The translations under genes and the position numbers were made by a program. From positions 62,001-126,000 of the forward strand of contig JAHCJP010000002.1 in assembly GCA_026126205.1 (NCBI GenBank): a stretch of 64,000 nucleotides of DNA, written 5' to 3'. Source of the stretch: Maricaulaceae bacterium (GTDB lineage: Bacteria > Pseudomonadota > Alphaproteobacteria > Caulobacterales > Maricaulaceae). Of the stretch, positions 19,296 through 31,216 are shown piece after piece. Positions within the stretch are counted from its first letter, which is position 1, and each line of letters begins with the position of its first letter. Below the pieces are notes generated by a model, which had not been told where the DNA came from, did no database searches, and saw only the letters and a program-made list of their open reading frames with translations.

Positions 19296-20293
19296 GCGCG
19301 ATCAACACCATCGGCGTGCTGGGCGCCGGGGCCTGGGGCACGGCGCTGGCCGAAACCGCGGCCAGGGCGGGGCGGCAGGTGACCCTGTGGGCCTATGAGG
19401 ACGCGGTGGCCGAGGCGGTGAACAAACGCCACGAAAACACCCTGTTCCTGCCCGGCGTGGCGCTGTCGCCCGCCATCCGCGCCAGCCGCGACCAGGCGGA
19501 CCTGGCGGCCTGCGACGCGGTTCTGGCCGTCGCCCCGGCCCAGCATCTGCGCCGGGTGCTGACCGGCTTCGCGCCCTATGTGCGCGCCGGGGTTCCGCTG
19601 GTGCTGTGCGCCAAGGGCATTGAACAGCAAAGCCTGAAACTGATGACGGACGTGCTGGCCGAAACCCTGCCCGCCGCCGCGCCGGCCGTGCTTTCCGGCC
19701 CCAGCTTCGCCATCGATGTGGCGAAGGGCCTGCCGACGGCGGTGACGCTGGCCTGCGAGAGCGAGGCGCTTGGCCAGTCGCTGATGGCGGCGCTGGGTTC
19801 GCCGCGCTTTCGCCCCTACTGGACCGACGATCTGACCGGGGCCGAAATCGGCGGCGCGGTGAAGAACGTGCTGGCCATCGCCTGCGGCGTCGCCGAGGGC
19901 AAGGGGCTGGGGCGCAGCGCCCACGCCGCCCTGATCACGCGCGGCTTCGCAGAGATGACGCGGCTGGCCATGGCGATGGGCGCGCGGCGCGAGACCCTCT
20001 CCGGCCTGTGCGGGCTGGGCGATCTGGTGCTCACCTGCTCGTCCGCGCAATCGCGGAACATGAGCTGCGGCATGGCGCTGGGCCGCGGCGAGGCGCTGGA
20101 AGACATTCTCGGCGCCCGGCGCACGGTGACGGAGGGCGTGACCAGCGCGCCGGCGGTCGTGGCGCTGGCCGCCAAGCACGATGTGGAAATGCCGATCAGC
20201 GCCGCCACGGCGGCGATCCTGGCCGGCGAGTGCAGCGTCGACGAGGCGATGCAGGCCCTGCTCGCCCGCCCCTTCCGCTTCGAGGCGGAGTAG
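19292..20293 (+). CDS. gpsA: Glycerol-3-phosphate dehydrogenase [NAD(P)+]
   Basis: 333 residues. It reduces dihydroxyacetone phosphate to sn-glycerol-3-phosphate for phospholipid synthesis. The Rossmann motif [20 protein letters not shown] is at the N terminus. [40 protein letters not shown] (catalytic Lys region) and [20 protein letters not shown] are classic GpsA signatures. The ATG overlaps the tsaD stop. Two bases after its stop the palindromic repeats begin. Confidence 0.96.
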   Translation: MSAINTIGVLGAGAWGTALAETAARAGRQVTLWAYEDAVAEAVNKRHENTLFLPGVALSPAIRASRDQADLAACDAVLAVAPAQHLRRVLTGFAPYVRAGVPLVLCAKGIEQQSLKLMTDVLAETLPAAAPAVLSGPSFAIDVAKGLPTAVTLACESEALGQSLMAALGSPRFRPYWTDDLTGAEIGGAVKNVLAIACGVAEGKGLGRSAHAALITRGFAEMTRLAMAMGARRETLSGLCGLGDLVLTCSSAQSRNMSCGMALGRGEALEDILGARRTVTEGVTSAPAVVALAAKHDVEMPISAATAAILAGECSVDEAMQALLARPFRFEAE

Positions 20294-20294
20294 C

Positions 20295-20422
20295 CCCCTC
20301 GTCCTTCGTGGCTCGCCGCCGCTGGCGGCTCGCACCTCAGGATGAGGGGGTGGGGATTGAATCAACAAACACCCTCACCCTGAGGCGTCCCGGCCCTTGG
20401 GCCGGGCCACGAAGGGCGAGGG
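20295..20422. repeat. Pair of inverted palindromic repeats, type 1
   Basis: Two copies of one element face each other. The first (20295-20350) begins CCCTCGTCCTTCGTGGC and ends CCTCAGGATGAGGG. The second (20370-20422) is its reverse complement, CCCTCACCCTGAGG to GCCACGAAGGGCGAGGG. Each copy can itself form a hairpin through its variable centre. Further copies lie at 23570-23682 and inside thiC at 23802-23941. The pair begins immediately after the gpsA stop and may act as its transcript end. Confidence 0.8.
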
Positions 20423-20811
20423 TGACGCTCCTCCAATCCTCCCCCGCCCCAACCCTGTCATCCCGGAAGCCGCGCATCGTCCGGCGCCAACCGAATCCCC
20501 CCATCAAGGGGGAGGATGAAGCGCCGCGCCCCTGCTTTTCCTCCCTCCCCTCGATGGGGAGGGTCCAGCCCCGGCCTTGAGCCGGGGATGGGGGAGGGGT
20601 GATCTGCTCAGGCCGTGGCGAGCTTGCTGTGTGACGGCGCGCCGTCAGCGAGCCTTGTTCTTCATCGTCCCGCCAACACCCCTTCCGGCCGCTTCGCGGC
20701 CACCTTCCCCATCGAGGGGAAGGAGGGCCTCCCGCAGGCCATTCACCCCCCACCCTCCCCCCTGCGCCGCGGCTGGGCTAGGCTGCGCCGCAAACCGCCA
20801 GGGGGGCGCGC
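20423..20811. repeat. Repeat-rich intergenic stretch, type 2 elements
   Basis: About 390 bases without a credible gene. It contains at least three short dyads of the same flavour: CCCCCCATCAAGGGGGAGG near 20497, CCCTCCCCTCGATGGGGAGG near 20543 and CCTTCCCCATCGAGGGGAAGG near 20703, plus GACGGCGCGCCGTC near 20632. Similar C-rich/G-rich elements recur at 21240-21405 and 27722-27862. The open frames here are low-complexity translations of repeats and are not believed to be genes. Confidence 0.6.
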
Positions 20812-21213
20812 ATGGCCGCCGGTGACGCACGGAACCAACCCGCGGGGGCGGCCCCGCAAGGCGGCGAAGGCCAATGGCCCGCGCCGGGAACGGCGCTGGC
20901 GCGGCTGGACGACCTGCCGGACCCGTCGGCCCGCGCCGTGCATCCGCCACGGGGGGTGGAGCATCCGGGCCTGGTGCTGTCCCGTGTCGATGGCGTGCTG
21001 CGCTGTTTCATCAACGCCTGCCCGCACGCCGGGCGGGCGCTGGCCCTGCCGGACGGGCGGGTGCTGATCCATGCCGGGCGGCTGCTGATGTGCCCGCATC
21101 ACGGCGCGACCTTCGATTCCGCCTCCGGCGCCTGCGCCGGCGGCCCCGCCGCCCCCGCCGGCCTGAAACCGGTCCCGGTCAGGCTTGAGGACGGGGTTGT
21201 GGTTGTGGGGTGA
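20812..21213 (+). CDS. Small Rieske [2Fe-2S] protein
   Basis: 133 residues. After an N-terminal stretch of ~25 residues without clear structure comes a single Rieske domain. The cluster ligands are in INACPHAGRALALPDG (C-x-H) and LMCPHHGATFDSASG (C-x2-H), and the C-terminal strand LKPVPVRLEDGVVVV closes the fold. Stand-alone Rieske proteins of this size act as ferredoxin components of oxygenases or as electron carriers of unknown pathway; no oxygenase lies nearby. The last ~70 bases of the gene are duplicated downstream at 21423-21492. The start is uncertain because the N terminus is Gly/Ala/Pro-rich. Confidence 0.75.
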   Translation: MAAGDARNQPAGAAPQGGEGQWPAPGTALARLDDLPDPSARAVHPPRGVEHPGLVLSRVDGVLRCFINACPHAGRALALPDGRVLIHAGRLLMCPHHGATFDSASGACAGGPAAPAGLKPVPVRLEDGVVVVG

Positions 21214-21214
21214 G
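21145..21214 (+). repeat. Direct repeat copy A (3' end of Rieske gene)
   Basis: The last 70 bases of the Rieske gene, coding for AAPAGLKPVPVRLEDGVVVVG and the stop, recur at 21423-21492 with about three base differences. The two copies lie 278 bases apart in the same direction and flank a block of type 2 repeats. Confidence 0.8.
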
Positions 21215-21422
21215 CTTTGTGCGCTGCTGACCCTGACCCCACCCTCCCCCAACGTGGGGAGGGTCGGTCCTGCGGGCGTCAGTCCGGAGGACCGGGGTGG
21301 GGGGATATTTCCGGTCGCGCCATTCGCCCCCCACCCCACTCAGGACGGCTCCGCCGCCCTTCGTGACCCTCCCCACGCCGGGGGAGGGTGTGAGGCTTCG
21401 CCGTACCGTCCGGATAAAGCGG
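21215..21422. repeat. Type 2 palindromic repeat block between direct repeats
   Basis: About 208 bases with no gene. The left half holds CCCACCCTCCCCCAACGTGG followed by a GGGAGGGTCGG arm; the right half ends in the matching CCTCCCCACGCCGGGGGAGGG. The block is bracketed by two copies of the Rieske gene 3' end, so it could have been inserted with duplication of the target or been trapped by a local duplication. Confidence 0.55.
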
Positions 21423-21492
21423 CCCGCCGCCCCCGCCGGCCTGAAACCGGTCCCGGTCAGGGTTGAGGACGGGGTGGTGGTGGTGGGGTGAG
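21423..21492 (+). pseudogene. Duplicated 3' end of the Rieske gene
   Basis: A remnant that still encodes AAPAGLKPVPVRVEDGVVVVG followed by a TGA, almost identical to the end of the intact Rieske protein but without the cluster-binding part. Three differences from copy A include a Leu to Val change. It cannot make a working Rieske domain. It marks the left border of the AT-rich nuclease islet. Confidence 0.7.
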
Positions 21493-21527
21493 GGTATGTG
21501 CTGCCCTGCGCGTGAGAACCAGCGAAC

Positions 21528-23234
21528 TTATTCCATACCATTTGACTTCATAATAGCGCGGATTATTTCTTTTGTTTTATTTTTCCAATTTAGCCTAAAA
21601 TCATCCTCTCCGGCGTGGAGATCAACAAATTTAGCAATATCCATTTTTGTGTTTATTATACGACCCTCACTTGTTTTCTTTCCCTTCAGTTTTTCAAAAA
21701 TTCTTTCGAACTGGTCGGTCTCCGCCACAGTAACATTGAAATTTGAGGACCAAAAAGCCCCTGAGATATAATTCTCAATCTCTCTACCTTGCGTAGTCCA
21801 TACAATTTTTGCATATGAACGAGCCTCACTGCTTATTCTTTTTTTGGTTAAATTTATTCTTGATTTTGGCGAACTTCTGTCACTATCAATTAATAAAGCA
21901 CAATTTTTATTAATTCTCAATAAATTTATTAATTCATAAACATGATTATTTTCATCAAGTGTTAAATGAGATAGTAACTTTCCCCCGTAAAACATTATTA
22001 CATAATGCTCCTTTTCTTTAAGCACGCCATTGCTGAGTAAGTCAATCCATTTTCTTAGATATATTCTATCACTTGGCCCCTCAACCCAAATACCGAAATT
22101 CGTTTGCATCGCTTCAGAGGCACGAACATCCAATGCGTCAAGAACCCCTGCCTTGTCTAAAAACCCTTGCACTTTTCGGACAGAGGTAGAGTTGCTATCG
22201 TTTTTGTAAACTTCAAAAAATGAAACATTCCCTTTTCCTTGAAATAAATCAAGCGCAACTGGTGAATGCGTGCTTATAAATATTGTTGAGCTCTCATTAG
22301 CCATGTTGTCAATGTAATTGAGTAATCGTCTTTGTGTTTTCGGGTGTAGAGAATTTTCAAGTTCTTCAAATAAAAGCAAAGTCTCTTCTTTATTATTTAT
22401 GATTTTACCTATATGAAATTGTGCCAATATGATTATTATTGTTTTTAATCCAGACCCACATTGAGAAAGGGCTACAAAGCCCGCTCCTTTCTCTTTTAAA
22501 TATATCTCCCATACATCCTCATCCTCAATTTGGCGCGCTGAAATTTCTTCAAAATAATAGTCTGGACTAACTATTTTATTTAAATCGTTGACAATATTTT
22601 CCAGTATTTCTCTATCAAACCCGGTAGCCGTAAAATACCTCCGAATAATATTCGTTGCTCCAGATCCATCTGGTTGTATTTCTGAGTCAAGAGAGGCCGG
22701 TTCTTTTTTAATGTCTCTTTCTGAGAGCACAAATATTGAATTACTATGATCAAAACCAAAACTAGATATCTTGCCGTTATTATCTTGATTAAAATACTTA
22801 GTGGCAATATTTTCTACATTGTAACCCCGAGTGGACACCTTTTCATCCCACTTTGGTATCACTTCGATAGTTTCTCTTTTGTTTTTATTTAATTGAATTG
22901 TAACTTCTGTGTTGAGTAAGTTCTTCCCAAACGATTCCCAATGTTCACCGAAGGGTATAATGCCTCCTGACACACCCCTTTGAAAATATCTTTGTAAATC
23001 TTTTTCATTTATCACTCTTTTTACTTCTATTTCGTAATATTGGTTAGCGTAATCGATGCTATATCTTTTACCTTCCTTGGGCGCTAGGCACCTCTCAACA
23101 GCTCTTAATATTTTTGACTTACCCACATTGTTCGGACCTAAAAGTATATTTACTCTGGAAATCCCCTCGAGCTGTGCGCCCTCCACGTCAAATGACTGAA
23201 ATTTCTTAAGTGTTATGGATGAAGGTCTAGTCAT
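21528..23234 (-). CDS. OLD-family ATPase/TOPRIM nuclease, AT-rich islet
   Basis: 568 residues. An SMC/ABC-type ATPase domain at the N terminus has Walker A LGPNNVGKSKIL (residues ~32-43), a signature-like ALSQCGSGLKTIIIILA, Walker B LLLFEELENSLHP and the switch histidine in ISTHSPVAL. A C-terminal TOPRIM region follows, with the glutamate motif IWVEGPSDRIYLRKW and the acidic ALLIDSDRSSP. This is the plan of OLD-family (overcoming lysogenisation defect) nucleases, many of which are antiphage factors. No UvrD-like helicase (Gabija) or small partner is adjacent, so it looks like a stand-alone OLD. Codon use is strikingly AT-rich with many AAA, ATT and TTT codons, and repeats flank it: a clear horizontal acquisition. 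Confidence 0.82.
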   Translation of the reverse strand: MTRPSSITLKKFQSFDVEGAQLEGISRVNILLGPNNVGKSKILRAVERCLAPKEGKRYSIDYANQYYEIEVKRVINEKDLQRYFQRGVSGGIIPFGEHWESFGKNLLNTEVTIQLNKNKRETIEVIPKWDEKVSTRGYNVENIATKYFNQDNNGKISSFGFDHSNSIFVLSERDIKKEPASLDSEIQPDGSGATNIIRRYFTATGFDREILENIVNDLNKIVSPDYYFEEISARQIEDEDVWEIYLKEKGAGFVALSQCGSGLKTIIIILAQFHIGKIINNKEETLLLFEELENSLHPKTQRRLLNYIDNMANESSTIFISTHSPVALDLFQGKGNVSFFEVYKNDSNSTSVRKVQGFLDKAGVLDALDVRASEAMQTNFGIWVEGPSDRIYLRKWIDLLSNGVLKEKEHYVIMFYGGKLLSHLTLDENNHVYELINLLRINKNCALLIDSDRSSPKSRINLTKKRISSEARSYAKIVWTTQGREIENYISGAFWSSNFNVTVAETDQFERIFEKLKGKKTSEGRIINTKMDIAKFVDLHAGEDDFRLNWKNKTKEIIRAIMKSNGME

Positions 23235-23418
23235 TCTTTATTTCTACTGCGATTCGATCCGAAACATAAACCTCCCCATCCCCTCCCGAAACCCCTTCGC
23301 CTTTCCGGCCCTGCGCCCTGCGCCGCTGGCGGCCGCCGCCTGAACCATCGCTAGGCGGCGGGGGCGGGCGGGCGTAGGGTGGCGCCGGGGCGTTCCGCCC
23401 CTTGCGAAGGATACCCCG

Positions 23419-23559
23419 ATGGCCAAGGGCCAGAAACGCTCGAACCGCGAAATCCGCAAACCGAAGGCGGAGAAGAACCAGAAGAAGAAGACCAACGCCT
23501 CCCAGCCCTCGATGAAGCCGGGCGCCGTGGCGGGCCTGCAGAACATGAAGAACCGCTAG
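23419..23559 (+). CDS. 46-residue lysine-rich small protein
   Basis: A short gene starting MAKGQKRSNREIRKPKAEKN and ending GAVAGLQNMKNR. GAAGGA lies about 7 bases before the ATG, and codon use matches the GC-rich genome. Proteins beginning MAKGQ-RSNRE--KPK are common, conserved small ORFs in alphaproteobacteria, but none has a known job. The high positive charge (many K/R, no hydrophobic stretch) suggests nucleic-acid or ribosome association; that is inference only. It lies between the nuclease islet and a pair of palindromic repeats. Confidence 0.7.
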   Translation: MAKGQKRSNREIRKPKAEKNQKKKTNASQPSMKPGAVAGLQNMKNR

Positions 23560-23569
23560 GGGGGGGTCG

Positions 23570-23682
23570 CCCTCGTCCTTCGTGGCCCGCTGCGCGGGCG
23601 CCTCAGGATGAGGGCTTGGGGAGTCATTTTTCCCCTCATCCTGAGGTGCGAGGCCGAAGGCCGAGCCACGAAGGACGAGGGG
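23570..23682. repeat. Pair of inverted palindromic repeats, type 1
   Basis: Two facing copies, 23570-23614 (CCCTCGTCCTTCGTGGCCC to CCTCAGGATGAGGG) and 23632-23682 (CCCCTCATCCTGAGG to GCCACGAAGGACGAGGGG). They are the same element as at 20295-20422 and inside thiC. They sit between the 46-residue gene and the thiC stop codon and could fold into one long hairpin in RNA. Confidence 0.8.
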
Positions 23683-23699
23683 ATTGCGCGCCGCCGCCG

Positions 23700-26329
<2,630 letters not shown>

Positions 26330-26343
26330 GTCCTCGCGCTCCA

Positions 26344-26418
26344 TCCCGACGCCGGCATGACCCGGATCCGGTCCTGAGGGTGCTGTCTCAGCCCCGCGAT
26401 CGCTCGCAGGGCGCCCCT
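26344..26418 (-). promoter_or_regulatory. TPP riboswitch (THI box)
   Basis: On the minus strand the sequence runs GGGGCGCCCTGCGAGCG, GGGGCTGAGACAGCACCC, CAGGACCGGATCCGGGTC and ATGCCGGCGTCGGGA. CTGAGA, the ACCCxxxxGACCxGATCxGG region and the terminal ATGCCGGCGxxGGGA are the conserved TPP-sensing elements of the thi box. It ends about 15 bases before the start of the PH-like gene, and that gene's ribosome site (GAGGA) follows the aptamer directly. Binding of thiamine pyrophosphate should therefore hide the ribosome site and lower expression of the PH-like gene and of thiC behind it. Confidence 0.93.
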
Positions 26419-26472
26419 TGGAACTTGCTGGTCAGCTTCGCAGCTTCACGCCCGCGCCGCAAGGCGCGGCGG

Positions 26473-27030
26473 TCAGCGCGGCGCCGGGCGCAGCGTCACC
26501 GTCAGGCCGCCCTCGCCCTGTTCGCGCTCGACCGTGAAGGCGCCGCGCACGCGCAACGCCGCCGGCGCGTCCCCGTGCGCCGGTTCGCAGGCCACGGAGG
26601 CGGCGCGCGCCGGGGGGCCATAGACGACGACGAGGCGCAACTCCTCGCCGGGCAGGGTCAGGCGCAGCTGTGACCGCGCCGGGGCCTCGATCTGCGCCGC
26701 GCCCATGCCGGCGCAATTCACCACCTGGCGCTCGCCGCCGCGTGGAAACAGCGTCGCGCGGCGCTGCGCCACGGCGATGTCGATCTCCACGCGCTCGCCA
26801 ACCGGCAAGCCGTTGAAATAGGCGGCGAAGTCCGTGCGGCGCGGGGCCGCGGCGGGCGCCGGCGCCGCCTCTCCGGCGCTCTCCGTTTCCACGGTTTCGG
26901 CGGTGGAACCGGCCGGCGCGGAACGGAAAGCACCGCCAAGCGCGGTGTCCTCGCCGCAGGCGGCGAGCAGGCACAGGCTGGCGAACGCGGCGCCGAGGGC
27001 GGTGCTGCGCACGGGAACGGGCAGGGTCAT
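26473..27030 (-). CDS. Lipoprotein of unknown function
   Basis: 185 residues. The signal peptide MTLPVPVRSTALGAAFASLCLLAACGED ends in a strong lipobox (LAAC). An Ala/Pro/Glu-rich linker (residues ~30-65) is followed by a compact beta-rich domain containing DFAAYFNGLPVGERVEIDIAVAQRRATLFPRG, two cysteines (VNCAGMG and VACEPAHG) that could form a disulfide, and VVYGPPARAASV. No family recognised. The start at 27030 was chosen for the signal peptide; the frame stays open upstream. It is transcribed toward the thiC unit but lies upstream of the riboswitch. Confidence 0.65.
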   Translation of the reverse strand: MTLPVPVRSTALGAAFASLCLLAACGEDTALGGAFRSAPAGSTAETVETESAGEAAPAPAAAPRRTDFAAYFNGLPVGERVEIDIAVAQRRATLFPRGGERQVVNCAGMGAAQIEAPARSQLRLTLPGEELRLVVVYGPPARAASVACEPAHGDAPAALRVRGAFTVEREQGEGGLTVTLRPAPR

Positions 27031-27158
27031 GGACGGGGTCTCCGGGACGGAACGGCGCCGATCATGAGGCCGCCCCGTTTCGCGCGCAACTGGCAAAATC
27101 AAAGCCCTGGCGCCCTCATTCCCGGCGGCGAGGGGCGCAGGAGGAAAAGACGAAACGC

Positions 27159-27647
27159 CTAGTCGTCCGGCGGGCCGCGCATGGCGATGGCGCTTTCGGC
27201 GACCGCATCGCCCAGCCGCACCGGATGCAGCAACAGCATGCGCGCCGTGGGCGCGCCGGTGATCAGTGCGGCGTAGAAGCCGCGCAGGCGCAGGGCGGCC
27301 ATGCCCTCCAGCGTCGGGGCATATTCGCAGGCCGCAAGGTTGAAGGGAAACGCCTCCGGCGCGCCGGGAACCGCGCGCGCGATCATATGCTGCGCCCCGT
27401 CGCGCGGCAGGGTGAGATATTCACCCGCCACGGCCAGCGGGCCGTGGCCCTGGCCGCAGGCGCCCTCGAGCTCGAGATACAGAAGGTCCAGATACACCAG
27501 TTCGCCATCGCGCACGCCGTCGAGATAGGCCGCCGTATCGCCCGCCTCGTGCATGATCGAGGTGACGATGCGGCGCGGCTCCGCCCCCTGCGCCAGCGCC
27601 GGCGCGCAAAGGCAGAATGAGAGCATGATCGCGGCGAGGGTTTTCAT
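27159..27647 (-). CDS. Exported protein of unknown function
   Basis: 162 residues with a clear signal peptide (MKTLAAIMLSFCLCAPALAQ). The mature part includes GELVYLDLLYLELEGACGQGHGPLAVAGEYLTLPRDGAQHMIARAVPG and AACEYAPTLEGMAALRLRGFYAALITG, with two cysteines that could pair. It resembles the neighbouring lipoprotein at 26473-27030 in size, in the Cys pair and in a final segment on gene product value (LHPVRLGDAV), but I cannot show that they are related. No known family. The start was chosen at the signal peptide; the longer open frame upstream runs into repeats. Confidence 0.65.
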   Translation of the reverse strand: MKTLAAIMLSFCLCAPALAQGAEPRRIVTSIMHEAGDTAAYLDGVRDGELVYLDLLYLELEGACGQGHGPLAVAGEYLTLPRDGAQHMIARAVPGAPEAFPFNLAACEYAPTLEGMAALRLRGFYAALITGAPTARMLLLHPVRLGDAVAESAIAMRGPPDD

Positions 27648-27721
27648 GGCCTGTCCCCTGTCTGACCGCGGCAGGCTAGCATGAAATGATGCCCGTGGGA
27701 CCGCGCCCGGAACGCTGCACA

Positions 27722-27862
27722 GCATCCCCTCTCCCATTGAGAGGAGAGGGCGGAAAATCACGGGCCTGGCGTAGCCCAGGTGCGATGATTTTCCGGGTGA
27801 GGGGTGAACACCGCTGCGGCTGCCCCCTCACCCTGCCCTCTCCCCACCAGTGGGGGAGAGGG
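27722..27862. repeat. Palindromic repeat block, type 2
   Basis: A composite inverted repeat: CCCCTCTCCCATTGAGAGGA at the left, GGAAAATCA/TGATTTTCC arms around GGGCCTGGCGTAGCCCAGG, and CCCTCTCCCCACCAGTGGGG at the right followed by GAGAGGGG. The whole block can fold into one large structure. It fills most of the gap between the exported protein gene and the purA stop. Confidence 0.65.
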
Positions 27863-27908
27863 GATCGGTTGCCGGCGACCCTCACCTCACAGGCGGGCGC
27901 CCGCCCCC

Positions 27909-29198
<1,290 letters not shown>

Positions 29199-29271
29199 TA
29201 TGGATTTTCCCGCTCGCGGTTACGGACGGGGCATAGCAGCATGGGCGCGGCGCGCCAATGCGGCGCTGCGG

Positions 29272-29841
29272 TCAGAACCGCCAGCCGACACGCACCCCGG
29301 CGTTGTCGAGCGCCTGGTTGCGGCCATTGCCGAGAATCTGCCCGTGCGACAGGTGCTCGTAATAGACGCCGACGCGCATGGTGTCGGTCAGCGCGTAATC
29401 CAGCCCCAGCGAGGAGTGGAACAGCACGCGCGACCCCAGCAGCGCCCGCGTGCTGGCGAGGCGGATGCGGGTCGGATCGTCCGGCGGGGCGCTGCGGTCG
29501 AAATCCTTCACCCCGTCATGATAGGCGACGCCGCCGGCCAGTTCGGCGCTGAACCGGTCGGTCAGCGGGATCGTCCAGGCGAGGCCGAGGACGCCGAAAT
29601 TGGTGCGCCCCGATAGGTTGAACGAGCCGTACAGATACGGCCGCGGCGAAAACGCCCAGGACAGCGCGTCCGGCGACGGCGCCAGCACGCCGATGGTCAG
29701 GTTCGGCCCGTCCTCTATGCTGCGCACCAGGTCGTGCCGGGTGACGCCGAGGCGGAATTCCCAGGAATCGTCGGCGACGGCGGGCGCCGCGGCGGCGAAG
29801 AGCAGGACAGCGGCGCTGGCCGCGGAAGCAAGGTGACGCAT
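29272..29841 (-). CDS. PagL-like acyloxyacyl hydrolase / outer-membrane beta-barrel
   Basis: 189 residues. Signal peptide MRHLASAASAAVLLFAAAAPAVA, then an alternating pattern typical of an eight-strand outer-membrane barrel, ending in the terminal aromatic VRVGWRF. Near the C terminus, GVYYEHLSHGQILGNGRNQALDNAGVRVG resembles the H-x-S site of PagL lipid A 3-O-deacylases, followed by N..G in place of the usual region. If active it would remove a 3-O acyl chain from lipid A. The match is by motif and architecture only, so other small barrels remain possible. Confidence 0.6.
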   Translation of the reverse strand: MRHLASAASAAVLLFAAAAPAVADDSWEFRLGVTRHDLVRSIEDGPNLTIGVLAPSPDALSWAFSPRPYLYGSFNLSGRTNFGVLGLAWTIPLTDRFSAELAGGVAYHDGVKDFDRSAPPDDPTRIRLASTRALLGSRVLFHSSLGLDYALTDTMRVGVYYEHLSHGQILGNGRNQALDNAGVRVGWRF

Positions 29842-29903
29842 GGCGGGTGATTCCCCCTGTCTGGCGCGCGCATCCTAGACCCGGCGCGGGCGCGGCGAAA
29901 CGG

Positions 29904-31067
29904 TCAAAAATCCTTGCGCGCCTCTTCATAAGCCCAGTCGAGCCACGGACCCAGCGCCGCCACGTCCTCCGCCTCCACCGTCGGGCCGCACCAGATGCGC
30001 AGGCCGGGGCGCGCGGCGGGATGCGGGATGATGTCCAGCGCTGCGTTCTCGCGCTCCAGCAGGCTGACGATGCGCCGCGACAGCGCCCATTGCGCATCGT
30101 CCGGCAGGGCCGCGATCTCCGGCTCGGCGAACTTGAAGGTGACAGAGACCGGCGAGCGCGCGGCTTCGTCGGCGCACAGCCAGTCGATCCAGTCCGCGCC
30201 ATCGGCCCAGGCCTTCAGGGCGGCGAAATTCTCCAGCGTGCGGCGGTTCAGGGCGGAAAGCCCGCCGATGCGCGCGCCCCAGCGCAGGGCGGAGAGGTAG
30301 TCCTCCACGCACAGCAGCGACGGGGTGTTGAGGGTGGAGCCTTCGTAGATCTCCATGTTCGCTGCGCCGTTCTTGAACAACTGGTAGAGGCCCGGAACCG
30401 GCCAGGGCGGGCGATGCGCGTTCAGCCGCTCAATCACCCGCGGCGAGACCACGATCATGCCGTGCTGGGCCTCGCCGCCCATCGCCTTCTGCCAGGAGAA
30501 GGTCAGCACGTCGATCTTCGACAGGTCGATGGGCAGAGCGAAGGCCGCCGAGGTGGCGTCGCAGATGGTCAGGCCTTGCCGGTTTGCGCTGATCCAGTCC
30601 GCGTCCGGAACCCGGGCCCCGGCGGCCGTGGCGTTCCAGGTGAAGACGATGTCGCGGTCCGCCCCGGCCTGTTTCAGGTCCGGAATCGCTCCATAGGGGG
30701 CTTCGAACACGCGCAGGTCTTCAATCTTCAATTCGTCGCGCACGTCCTTCAGCCAGCGCTGGCCGAACACGTCCCAGCTGAACACGTCGACGCCGCGCGC
30801 GCCCAGCAGCGACCACATCGCCGCCTCCATCGCGCCGGTGTCGGACCCGCCCAGCAGCGCGGCGCGGTAGCCCGCCGGCGCCTCCAGCAGCTCCAGCGTC
30901 CGCTGCAGCGCCTCGTAAATGCGCCCTTTCGCCGCCGGGTGGCGGTGACTGCGCGAGATCGCGGCGCCGGAAAGCGCGTCCAGCGACCAGCCGGGATGCT
31001 TCTTCACCGGGCCGCAGGAAAACCGCGGATCATGCGGGCGGCGGGCGGGTTTGGCGGTGACCGGCAT
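29904..31067 (-). CDS. serC: Phosphoserine aminotransferase
   Basis: 387 residues, PLP-dependent class V aminotransferase fold. It makes phosphoserine from phosphohydroxypyruvate and glutamate. RFSCGPVKKHPGWSLDAL and SRSHRHPAAKGRIYEAL at the N terminus are typical of the alphaproteobacterial SerC type. LLGGSDTGAMEAAMW binds the cofactor phosphate, ICDATSAAFALPID precedes the PLP lysine in TFSWQKAMGGEAQHG, and NTPSLLCVEDYL follows. The ATG at 31067 starts MPVTAKPARRPHDPRFSCGP. Confidence 0.93.
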   Translation of the reverse strand: MPVTAKPARRPHDPRFSCGPVKKHPGWSLDALSGAAISRSHRHPAAKGRIYEALQRTLELLEAPAGYRAALLGGSDTGAMEAAMWSLLGARGVDVFSWDVFGQRWLKDVRDELKIEDLRVFEAPYGAIPDLKQAGADRDIVFTWNATAAGARVPDADWISANRQGLTICDATSAAFALPIDLSKIDVLTFSWQKAMGGEAQHGMIVVSPRVIERLNAHRPPWPVPGLYQLFKNGAANMEIYEGSTLNTPSLLCVEDYLSALRWGARIGGLSALNRRTLENFAALKAWADGADWIDWLCADEAARSPVSVTFKFAEPEIAALPDDAQWALSRRIVSLLERENAALDIIPHPAARPGLRIWCGPTVEAEDVAALGPWLDWAYEEARKDF

Positions 31068-31216
31068 CGGCGGCGCTCCGGACGGTTTGTCCTTCGCGCT
31101 TAGACCCGCGCGCAGCGCGCGTCAAACGCCGTCTCCAATACCCCCAGCAAAGCTGTGATTGACCCGGTTGGCGGCGCGCGCGATAGGGCGGGAATGACGC
31201 ATCGGGCCTCCGCCGC

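Noticed and set aside
18740-20368. 542-residue minus-strand frame antisense to tsaD and gpsA
   Set aside because: Both sense genes are certain and the antisense translation is low-complexity; it also runs into palindromic repeats.
20423-20811. Several small open frames in the gap after gpsA
   Set aside because: They translate C-rich/G-rich palindromic repeats into Pro/Arg/Gly-rich strings, with no ribosome site or conservation signal.
21528-23234. Gabija or a two-gene antiphage system
   Set aside because: No UvrD-like helicase or second defence gene lies next to the OLD gene; both sides are repeats or housekeeping genes.
26330-26344. ATG at 26344 as the start of the PH-like gene
   Set aside because: It lies in the last bases of the TPP aptamer, whereas the ATG at 26329 has GAGGA at correct spacing after the aptamer.
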